The notes under the pieces were generated by a model. That model had not been told where the DNA came from. It searched no databases and saw nothing but the letters and a program-made list of their open reading frames with translations. Of a DNA stretch of 11,341 bases, positions 5,813 to 11,341 are shown in pieces (positions within the stretch are counted from its first letter, which is position 1; each line of letters starts with the position of its first letter). This stretch comes from Pedobacter sp. UBA5917 (GTDB lineage: Bacteria; Bacteroidota; Bacteroidia; Sphingobacteriales; Sphingobacteriaceae), in NCBI RefSeq assembly GCF_002432345.1, contig NZ_DJDT01000083.1, forward strand, positions 1-11,341, written 5' to 3'. A program made the translations under genes and the position numbers.

Positions 5813-7978
5813 ATGACAAACAGATTTATTCTATTTGCCTTACTGGCTATGCCTTTTGGCGTAGTGGCACAGAATGGCAAAACAAAAAATACAGATTCCG
5901 CAAAAACCGATAGTGTTAAACACCTGAATACCGTTGATATTAATTCGCGTTATTACCGCCGGTATAATATTGGCAAATCGTCTGCAACTTTAAAGCAGAC
6001 TACGCCTTTGTTACAGTTGCCTCAGAATATCCAGGAGATTGATAAAAGTATACTTTTGGATCAACAGGCGATCAATATCAACGAAAGTGTAACGCGGAAC
6101 GTAAGTGGTGCAATCCGTAATAATACAGCCGATTTTTATGGGCCATTTATTTTTATGCGTGGTGCGGGGGTAAATACGCTCCGTAACGGCGTAGATCTTT
6201 CGATGATTTATTACGGACCAATGCCGGAAGATGCCGCGATTATCGATCGCATGGAATTTATTAAGGGGCCGGCAGGTTTTATGAATGCCATTGGCGATCC
6301 GGCCGGTTCTTTTAATATTGTAACCAAAAATCCAACCGGAATACTCCATAATAACGTAAGTTTTACTACAGGTAGTTTTGATCTTTTTAGACTGAGCGGC
6401 GATTTTGATGGAAATCTTGATCAAAACAAAAAATGGCAGTACCGCTTAAATGTTGTGGGGCAAAAGGCCAAATCCTTCCAAAAATTTGCCTTTAACGATA
6501 AATTTGTGATCGATCCAGTATTGAAATATAACATTAATGATCATTCGTCTATCACTGCCGAATACATTTACCAAAAACAGCAATTTCTCCAGTATCTGCT
6601 TACTGTATTTACACCTGATGGATTTGCTTCGCTCCCGAGGGATTTTAGCATCTCCGATCCAAATAAAGAGCCTGTTAAGGGATCTGAAAATAATGCCTTC
6701 CTGACTTATGAAAACCAGGTAGGTAAAAACTGGCATTTAACCGCGAAGGGTGTTTTTGCAGGCAGTAGCTTAGATGGGAACTACTTTTTTGTTTCCAGCT
6801 ACAATAAGGCCGCTCCAAATTTATTGCCCAGAAGGGTAACTTACGAACGCTTTAATACCGATGTGTATGCTTTTCAGGCTTTTGTAAACGGAGAAGTGAA
6901 AACCGGAAGTATTACGCATAAACTTTTGGGCGGAATAGATGCAAACCGTAAAAATCTATTGGCTTATTCAGGCTACAACGATAAAACAGCCAACCCAACT
7001 TTGTATTATCTGGATATCAACAATCCGGTTTATGGAATCAATTTCGATTCGAATAAAAGGGATGGAGCATTGAAAGATATTGCCACCAACAAACAATCGG
7101 TTGAGTATTATGCCGCTTATGCGCAGGATGAGCTGAACATGCTGGATAATAAACTGAGGATTACTTTGGCTGCACGGTTAACCGGATCAAAAAGTGCTGT
7201 TTCAGTTCCAACCGTAAGCGAAGTGAAAGACTGGGTTGTTACGCCAAGGGCAGGGATCAGTTATTCCATTTTGAGCGATTTTGCCGCTTATGCCGTTTAC
7301 GATAATACTTATACCCCTCAAAGCGGCTTAAGTACAGCAGGAGGAGTTTTTAAACCTTTAAAAGGAGAAAATTTTGAATTCGGGCTGAAAAAAGACTGGG
7401 CCAATGGAAAGTGGAATACAACTTTATCTTTCTACAGGTTAACGAGGGATAATATCATCGTAACCGACCCCTCAACTTTATTGCAATCGCAGATCGGACA
7501 AACTCAGGCTAAGGGGATTGAGTTCGACCTGAAAGGGGAGATTGTGAAAGGATTAAATGCAGTAATCAATTATGCTTATACCGATGCCATTATTTCGAAA
7601 GATGCCAATGCAGCATTGGTTGGGCTTCCGTCTCCATACCTTACTAAACACATCCAGAATACCTGGTTAAATTACAGGTTCCCAATAGGGCTACCGGGTT
7701 CATTTACAGTTTCGGGTGGTTATCAGCTTCAGTCTGGCCGTTCAGGTCGCTATTCAGTAGAGAACAACCTAGCTGTTGCACCAATTTTCAGGCTTGATGG
7801 AGGTCTCGGCTGGACAAATAACCACATTACCGTGAACGCCATTGTAAACAACCTGCTCGATCGCAATAACTATGGCAGTGCGTGGGTTACTCCGGTGTCT
7901 TCAAATCCGGTCGGGCTAAATGCCTACGTACCTTTTGCACCAAGAGAATTCAGGTTAACAGTTGGTTATAATTTTTAA
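5813..7978 (+). CDS. TonB-dependent siderophore receptor
   Basis: A 721-aa outer-membrane receptor that would take up a ferric siderophore (or similar metal chelate), powered by TonB-ExbBD. A signal peptide ends near Ala19-Gln20 (GVVAQ). LNTVDINSR at 38-46 is a candidate TonB box. The plug spans about 60-175, with RGAGVNTLRNGV (116-127), RMEFIKGPAGF (146-156) and GDPAGSFNIVTK (161-172), the Bacteroidota form of the family's KGPxx and GGxxNxxTK motifs. The remainder is a beta-barrel with many aromatic alternating strands, ending in RLTVGYNF with the C-terminal Phe expected for barrel assembly. Unlike SusC-type receptors it has no N-terminal carboxypeptidase-like domain and no SusD partner follows. 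A PepSY_TM gene starts 4 bp downstream, supporting iron-siderophore use. The exact ligand cannot be told from sequence. Confidence 0.93.
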   Translation: MTNRFILFALLAMPFGVVAQNGKTKNTDSAKTDSVKHLNTVDINSRYYRRYNIGKSSATLKQTTPLLQLPQNIQEIDKSILLDQQAININESVTRNVSGAIRNNTADFYGPFIFMRGAGVNTLRNGVDLSMIYYGPMPEDAAIIDRMEFIKGPAGFMNAIGDPAGSFNIVTKNPTGILHNNVSFTTGSFDLFRLSGDFDGNLDQNKKWQYRLNVVGQKAKSFQKFAFNDKFVIDPVLKYNINDHSSITAEYIYQKQQFLQYLLTVFTPDGFASLPRDFSISDPNKEPVKGSENNAFLTYENQVGKNWHLTAKGVFAGSSLDGNYFFVSSYNKAAPNLLPRRVTYERFNTDVYAFQAFVNGEVKTGSITHKLLGGIDANRKNLLAYSGYNDKTANPTLYYLDINNPVYGINFDSNKRDGALKDIATNKQSVEYYAAYAQDELNMLDNKLRITLAARLTGSKSAVSVPTVSEVKDWVVTPRAGISYSILSDFAAYAVYDNTYTPQSGLSTAGGVFKPLKGENFEFGLKKDWANGKWNTTLSFYRLTRDNIIVTDPSTLLQSQIGQTQAKGIEFDLKGEIVKGLNAVINYAYTDAIISKDANAALVGLPSPYLTKHIQNTWLNYRFPIGLPGSFTVSGGYQLQSGRSGRYSVENNLAVAPIFRLDGGLGWTNNHITVNAIVNNLLDRNNYGSAWVTPVSSNPVGLNAYVPFAPREFRLTVGYNF

Positions 7979-7982
7979 GGAG

Positions 7983-9086
7983 ATGAAAAGAAAGAACAGC
8001 TTTACCAAATGGGCATTTAATCTGCACGGATGGCTTGGCCTGATGGCCGGGCTGTTCTTCCTCTTTTATGGTATAACCGGCTCTATGTTAATGTTCCGTA
8101 GAGAATTAGACTGTTATTTTAATCCCGAACTTCATCACATTACACCACAGGGTAAAATGCTGGGTGCTGATGCGATTTACAGAAATCTGGTTCGGTCTCA
8201 TCCCAACCTGAAGAAAATTGTACTGCACGATTTTCCTGTTAACGCATTCGATAGCTACGAGTTTATGGTTTACCTGAACCAGCAGCATATCACCGAAAAT
8301 TACCTGTATTACATCTGCGTAAATCCTTATTCGGGTAAGATATTGAAAGAAGGGAGTTATGCCGATCTTCAGCCTTCATTTTTCCGCTGGCTCTATTCGT
8401 TGCATTACAGCCTGCAGTTGGGAATGCCCGGCAAACTTTTTTCAGCTGTAATTGGCTTAATCATGCTGCTTTCGCTGATCACCGGTTTAATTGTTTACCG
8501 CAAACATTTCTGGGATGCGCTCCGCTTTAAAGCAGGCCTCAATTTTAAAAACTCAAGAACGGCCATTTCCTCATTGCATCGTATTATTGGTGTATGGGCA
8601 ACGTTATTTACCGCGTTGCTGTTTTTTTCAGGCTTTTGGATGAACAGGGAGCATTTTAGTCCCGAAACATGGAAAATAAACCCGCCGGTTCAAAATACTT
8701 TGGTAAAAGTGGATATTGATTCACTCGTAGCTACTTCGCGAAAGCTGGTTAAAGGTTTCGAACCGATTGCGGTGAATATCCCTACTACACCTGGAATTCC
8801 GGTACAGGTTCGCGGGCACATGCCCAGCAGTGGAAATCTGCTTTATCGCGGTAAGGCAAGTGGATTTTCTTTCGATCAGGATACCGGGCAATTATTAAAG
8901 ACAAGTATTATCGAAAAACAGCCCTTCGCTGCACGGTTCGATGCATGGATGTACCAGCTACATATCGGCGCGTTTGGTGGTATTTTACTTAAATTGTTTT
9001 ATGTACTGCTTGGCCTGTTACCGGGCTTTCTTTCTGTTACAGGTGCATTGCTTTGGTTTAAGCGGAGAAAGAAGTTTAATAGTTAG
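7983..9086 (+). CDS. PepSY_TM inner-membrane protein, likely siderophore-iron reductase
   Basis: A 367-aa membrane protein of the PepSY-associated TM-helix family, the group that includes FoxB and PiuB-like proteins next to siderophore receptors. Helices lie at about 17-38, 152-172, 200-220 and 332-358. Periplasmic PepSY-like regions lie at about 45-130 and 235-320 (NPYSGKILKEGS, FDQDTGQLL). Histidines sit at helix starts, where family members may bind haem: His15 (LHGWLG), His141 (LHYSLQLG), His199 (LHRIIG) and His327 (LHIGAFGG). The likely job is reducing or releasing iron from imported siderophore; this follows from family and position. The frame opens at a TTG at 7962 inside the receptor gene, but the ATG at 7983 is preferred. 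AAGGAG lies directly against this ATG, too close for a normal ribosome site. The gene is 4 bp after the receptor stop, so cotranscription is near certain. Confidence 0.9.
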   Translation: MKRKNSFTKWAFNLHGWLGLMAGLFFLFYGITGSMLMFRRELDCYFNPELHHITPQGKMLGADAIYRNLVRSHPNLKKIVLHDFPVNAFDSYEFMVYLNQQHITENYLYYICVNPYSGKILKEGSYADLQPSFFRWLYSLHYSLQLGMPGKLFSAVIGLIMLLSLITGLIVYRKHFWDALRFKAGLNFKNSRTAISSLHRIIGVWATLFTALLFFSGFWMNREHFSPETWKINPPVQNTLVKVDIDSLVATSRKLVKGFEPIAVNIPTTPGIPVQVRGHMPSSGNLLYRGKASGFSFDQDTGQLLKTSIIEKQPFAARFDAWMYQLHIGAFGGILLKLFYVLLGLLPGFLSVTGALLWFKRRKKFNS

Positions 9087-9096
9087 CGCCAAAATT

Positions 9097-9193
9097 CGTC
9101 ATTGCGAGAAGGCTTTTTCAGCCGACGAAGCAATCTTACAACAATCGCTAATCCCGCGTGCGCATTAAGATTGCTTCGTGCCTCGCAATGACG
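9097..9193. repeat. 97-bp CGTCA-ended palindromic element, possibly also the operon terminator
   Basis: Outer arms CGTCATTGCGAG (9097-9108) and CTCGCAATGACG (9182-9193) are perfect 12-bp mates. Inner arms CGAAGCAATCTTA (9126-9138) and TAAGATTGCTTCG (9166-9178) are perfect 13-bp mates. It looks like a miniature dispersed palindrome of the kind found between genes in Pedobacter-like genomes. It starts 10 bp after the PepSY_TM stop and is followed by a T run, so it could also end the operon transcript. Confidence 0.7.
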
Positions 9194-9221
9194 ACTTTTT
9201 TATTAATTTAATTCTGTCAAT

Positions 9222-9322
9222 GGTAGCGAAGTGCAACGGAGTTGGGAACCCGAAGGCTCTGCGAGGCAAATCTGTCTCGAGGTAGATCTCTCCGCTGCAC
9301 TGCGTTTCGGTCGAGATGACGA
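9222..9322. repeat. Second dispersed-type palindromic element
   Basis: AGTGCAACGGAG (9230-9241) pairs with CTCCGCTGCACT (9290-9301) at 11 of 12 positions, and TCTCGA (9275-9280) with TCGAGA (9311-9316). Read on the minus strand it begins with CGTCATCTCGACC, so it shares the CGTCA terminus with the neighbouring elements but differs inside. Confidence 0.6.
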
Positions 9323-9336
9323 TCATTCCCGCAAAT

Positions 9337-9361
9337 CGTCACCCTGAATTTATTTCAGGGT
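9337..9361. repeat. Short CGTCACCCTGAA hairpin repeat, copy 1
   Basis: CGTC is followed by ACCCTGAA (9341-9348) and its perfect mate TTCAGGGT (9354-9361). A near-identical unit occurs at 11206-11228, which shows that it is a repeated sequence. Confidence 0.65.
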
Positions 9362-9417
9362 CTATTATGATAAAAAGATACTAACTACGAAGTAGCTATT
9401 AAGTTTTTAAAAACAAT

Positions 9418-9457
9418 AAAAATCACTAATTAATAAATGGCTTCAGGTGGTTTTTTT
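9418..9457 (+). terminator. Weak terminator-like hairpin
   Basis: AAAAATCAC (9418-9426) can pair with GTGGTTTTT (9447-9455, one G-U), with two more T after it and a 20-base loop. It lies before the small ORF at 9525 and would insulate it from upstream transcription. Low certainty. Confidence 0.3.
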
Positions 9458-9509
9458 ATTAAAATTTAACAAACAGGTGTTTATTAAACTATAAGCATTT
9501 ATTTATTTG

Positions 9510-9517
9510 TACTTTTG
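9510..9517 (+). promoter_or_regulatory. Bacteroidota -7 box for the 45-aa ORF
   Basis: TACTTTTG matches TAnnTTTG exactly and ends 7 bases before the ATG at 9525. TTTATTTG lies just upstream. The start of transcription would fall at or beside the ATG. Confidence 0.55.
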
Positions 9518-9524
9518 TATTACA

Positions 9525-9662
9525 ATGATAATTAAGATATTACATATCGATAAACCATCAAATAAGGTGCTAAGCTTTGTGAGGGAACTGCAAACAGAAA
9601 AGGAAGATAAATTAAAACAGCTCGATTCTAGAAGAGAGAATTATTTCACAAAGAAGAAATAA
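9525..9662 (+). CDS. Small 45-aa hypothetical protein
   Basis: The ORF runs from ATG 9525 to TAA 9660-9662. It begins MIIKILHIDKPSNKVLSF and continues with a strongly charged, probably helical second half rich in Lys, Glu, Arg and Gln (TEKEDKLKQLDSRRENYF), ending in KKK. There is no signal peptide or membrane segment, so it is probably cytoplasmic. The layout of a short beta-like start plus a charged helix resembles small antitoxin-like proteins, but no toxin gene is next to it, so I do not call it one. Support for it being real is the exact promoter box right before the ATG and a protein-like composition in an otherwise gene-free stretch. No Shine-Dalgarno is seen. Confidence 0.55.
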   Translation: MIIKILHIDKPSNKVLSFVRELQTEKEDKLKQLDSRRENYFTKKK

Positions 9663-9751
9663 AGCATTTGTTCCTTTCATCCTATCTTTAAAGTTACTTC
9701 CCCTTAATATTTTCTTAACCCTTACACAACTTTAGGGGCATCTTTCCGGAA

Positions 9752-9759
9752 TACCTTCG
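9752..9759 (+). promoter_or_regulatory. Possible -7 box for the phosphodiesterase gene
   Basis: TACCTTCG matches TAnnTTTG at all but one position and lies 15 bases before the ATG at 9775. TTTA at 9731-9734 could serve as a weak -33 element. Confidence 0.35.
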
Positions 9760-9774
9760 CGTAAAAATAATTTT

Positions 9775-11130
9775 ATGAAGAAAATAGTTTCGCTGATCGC
9801 CCTGTTTTGGCTTTCGGTAGGGTATTTATCGGCCCAGGAGAATCATGTAGTATTGATCAGTATAGACGGTTTGCGTCCCGAGTTTTATTTAGACCCGCAA
9901 TGGGGAATGGTTAACGTGCGCCAGGCAATGAACAAGGGATCTTATGCAGAAGGCGTGCGTGGCAGTTTTCCCACGGTAACCTATCCTTCGCATACCACCA
10001 TTGTAAGTGGTGTATTGCCTGCAAAACACGGTATTTACTATAACACGCCGGTTGAGCCTTTGGGTATTTCGGGCAAATGGTTCTGGTATTACAAAGATAT
10101 TAAGGTACCCACCATCTGGACAGCTGCTAAAGATGCAGGTTTAACCACAGCAGGCGTAAGCTGGCCGGTTACCGTTGGTGCGCCCATTGATTATAATTTG
10201 CCTGAATATGTAATCCTGCCACAGGGTAAGGGCGAGAAGAAAGATGAAATTAAAGCAATGCTGCAGGAATCGAACCCGAAAGAGCTTTTTCAGGAAGTTC
10301 AGGATAATGCCATTGGTAAATTTGGGGAATTTGGTGCATCTATTGATTTTTTTACGAGCGATCAGAACAAGTCGAGGATGGCTGCTTATATCCTAAAAAG
10401 ATATAAACCGTCTTTTTTAGCATTGCACATTGCATTGCTTGATCATTTTGAACATGAGCAGGGTCGCGATGGCGATAAGGTACGATCTGCGCTTGTTGGT
10501 GCCGATGTAGCAATTAAAACCATTATAGATGCAGCAGAATCTGCGGGTATCAGTAAAAATACCACTTTCATTATTACAGGCGACCACGGTTTTGTGGATA
10601 TCCATACCCAGGTTAACCCAAATGTAATGCTGGCCAAACTGGGCTTATATAGCGATACAAATAGGGAGGCCTGGAAGGCTTATTTTCAACAGAGCGGTGG
10701 TTCTTCTTTCCTGCATTTGAAAGATCCTAAAGATAAAGCTACTTTAGAAAAAGTTAAACAGGCTTTAAACGATCTTCCAGATGGCATCAAAAAAACTTTC
10801 CACGTATTGGATAAAGATGCTTTAACCAAAGCGCAGGGCGATCCGAATGCATTTATAGCATTGGCTGCAAACCAGGGTTTTAGTTTTGGTGCTGCGGCAT
10901 CGGGCGAAATGCTTACCCCTGCAAGCGGAGGTACACACGGATATCTGCCAACCGATTTTAAAGAAATCCAGACCGGTTTTGTTGTCTTCGGTAAAGGGAT
11001 TAAACAGGGCACTGTACTGCCGTTAATGGGGCAGGAAGACATTGCGCCTTTAATTGCAAAACTGTTAAACCTGAACCTTAAAACCGATGGAGTTTTATAT
11101 CCGGGTTTGCTTGCGCCGGTTAAGAAATAG
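9775..11130 (+). CDS. Secreted type I phosphodiesterase/nucleotide pyrophosphatase-like enzyme (alkaline phosphatase superfamily)
   Basis: A 451-aa exported metalloenzyme, probably a two-zinc phosphodiesterase of the NPP group acting on nucleotides or other phosphodiesters in the periplasm. A signal peptide ends near Ala20 (GYLSA-QE). All expected metal and catalytic residues are visible: Asp31 (LISIDGLRPE), the nucleophile Thr69 (FPTVTYPSH), Asp223 and His227 (LLDHFEHEQG, D-x3-H), Asp270-His271 (ITGDHGF) and His388 (GGTHGY). LPAKHGIYYN (81-90) matches the family's LYPxxHGI segment after the nucleophile. The length fits single-domain bacterial members. The preceding small ORF ends 112 bp upstream and a strong terminator follows, so it is probably transcribed alone. 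The precise substrate cannot be read from the sequence. Confidence 0.92.
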   Translation: MKKIVSLIALFWLSVGYLSAQENHVVLISIDGLRPEFYLDPQWGMVNVRQAMNKGSYAEGVRGSFPTVTYPSHTTIVSGVLPAKHGIYYNTPVEPLGISGKWFWYYKDIKVPTIWTAAKDAGLTTAGVSWPVTVGAPIDYNLPEYVILPQGKGEKKDEIKAMLQESNPKELFQEVQDNAIGKFGEFGASIDFFTSDQNKSRMAAYILKRYKPSFLALHIALLDHFEHEQGRDGDKVRSALVGADVAIKTIIDAAESAGISKNTTFIITGDHGFVDIHTQVNPNVMLAKLGLYSDTNREAWKAYFQQSGGSSFLHLKDPKDKATLEKVKQALNDLPDGIKKTFHVLDKDALTKAQGDPNAFIALAANQGFSFGAAASGEMLTPASGGTHGYLPTDFKEIQTGFVVFGKGIKQGTVLPLMGQEDIAPLIAKLLNLNLKTDGVLYPGLLAPVKK

Positions 11131-11160
11131 GATTCTCTCTTTTGTCTCTTTTTTAATAAG

Positions 11161-11197
11161 ATCGTCATTTCGAACGCATTCGAAATGACGATTTTTC
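11161..11197 (+). terminator. Perfect 14-bp-stem terminator in CGTCATTTCGAA repeat
   Basis: ATCGTCATTTCGAA (11161-11174) and TTCGAAATGACGAT (11179-11192) form a perfect 14-bp stem around the loop CGCA, with a run of T right after it (from 11192 on). It lies 31 bp after the phosphodiesterase stop, an ideal intrinsic terminator, and carries the same CGTCA start as the repeats near 9.1-9.4 kb. Confidence 0.8.
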
Positions 11198-11205
11198 TAG
11201 CGGGT

Positions 11206-11228
11206 CGTCACCCTGAACTTGTTTCAGG
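11206..11228. repeat. Short CGTCACCCTGAA hairpin repeat, copy 2
   Basis: CGTCACCCTGAA is followed by a 5-base loop and TTCAGG, the arms being CCTGAA (11212-11217) and TTCAGG (11223-11228). It repeats the 9337-9361 unit with a few changes at the loop and end. Confidence 0.65.
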
Positions 11229-11341
11229 TCCTTTCATACAAGATTAGATCTCTCTCCCGAATATTCTTATCGTGTGGACACATCTTTTTAGGCAATATGC
11301 TGGCTTGCTTTGAAAATGTATAGGTTTTACCGAAGAACGCC
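11229..11341. other. Right-edge stretch with a short open minus-strand frame
   Basis: No gene is recognised. On the minus strand a frame is open from the edge (11340) to a stop at 11224-11226 and includes ILPKKMCPHDKNIRERD. It could be the 3' end of a gene outside the window, or chance, since it runs into the repeat. The plus strand holds the small palindrome GTGTGGACAC near 11272-11281. Confidence 0.25.

Noticed and set aside
6011..6424. 137-codon minus-strand open frame
   Set aside because: Antisense to the receptor plug domain; no recognisable protein features.
5813..7978. SusC-type glycan receptor
   Set aside because: Only 721 aa, no N-terminal carboxypeptidase-like domain, no SusD neighbour, and a PepSY_TM gene follows.
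9097..9361. CRISPR-like array
   Set aside because: The repeats are palindromes of different sequence with no regular spacing and no cas genes nearby.
9525..9662. Antitoxin of a toxin-antitoxin pair
   Set aside because: Size and composition fit loosely, but no toxin-sized partner gene lies on either side.
10686..11168. 160-codon minus-strand open frame
   Set aside because: Antisense to the phosphodiesterase gene, which has a full set of metal ligands, and it begins inside the terminator hairpin.

Overview
The window looks like chromosomal DNA of a Sphingobacteriaceae-type Bacteroidota, most like Pedobacter or a close relative. Supporting signs are moderate GC, almost no Shine-Dalgarno sequences, several exact matches to the Bacteroidota -7 promoter box (TAnnTTTG), several lipoproteins or exported proteins, a DUF3667 protein, a short Bacteroidota-style TonB-dependent siderophore receptor, and CGTCA-ended palindromic repeats between genes. 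The genus is an inference from sequence style, not from a marker gene.

Layout. Bases 1-246 hold no convincing gene. Three minus-strand genes follow in the left third: an ECF-type sigma factor (247-840), an S41-family lipoprotein protease (967-2358) and a TetR-type regulator (2959-3582). The 600-bp gap between protease and regulator holds a strong hairpin and what looks like the last 32 codons of a lost SMP-30/gluconolactonase gene. The TetR gene is divergent from a two-gene membrane-protein unit (3725-4731: an 84-aa two-helix protein and a DUF3667 zinc-ribbon membrane protein). A 16-18 bp perfect palindrome lies between their facing promoters, so this is probably one autoregulated module.

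The centre (4852-9086) is a plus-strand cluster that reads as a ferric-siderophore (or other metal-chelate) uptake operon. It holds a small Cys-motif membrane-anchored protein, a small helical lipoprotein, a TonB-dependent receptor and a four-helix PepSY_TM inner-membrane protein of the kind thought to reduce or strip iron from imported siderophores. The first two genes have no established function and are the least understood part.

The right side (9087-9524) is a patchwork of palindromic dispersed-type repeats, followed by a 45-aa small ORF with an exact promoter box directly in front of its ATG. Last comes a secreted type I phosphodiesterase/nucleotide pyrophosphatase-like metallo-phosphoesterase (9775-11130), ended by a perfect 14-bp-stem terminator that belongs to the same repeat style.

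I found no CRISPR array, tRNA, rRNA, transposase, phage gene or toxin-antitoxin pair, and nothing that amounts to a clearly new defence or mobile system. The most useful leads are the two accessory proteins of the iron operon, the possibly leaderless starts, the TetR operator module, the gene remnant and the shared-terminus palindromes.
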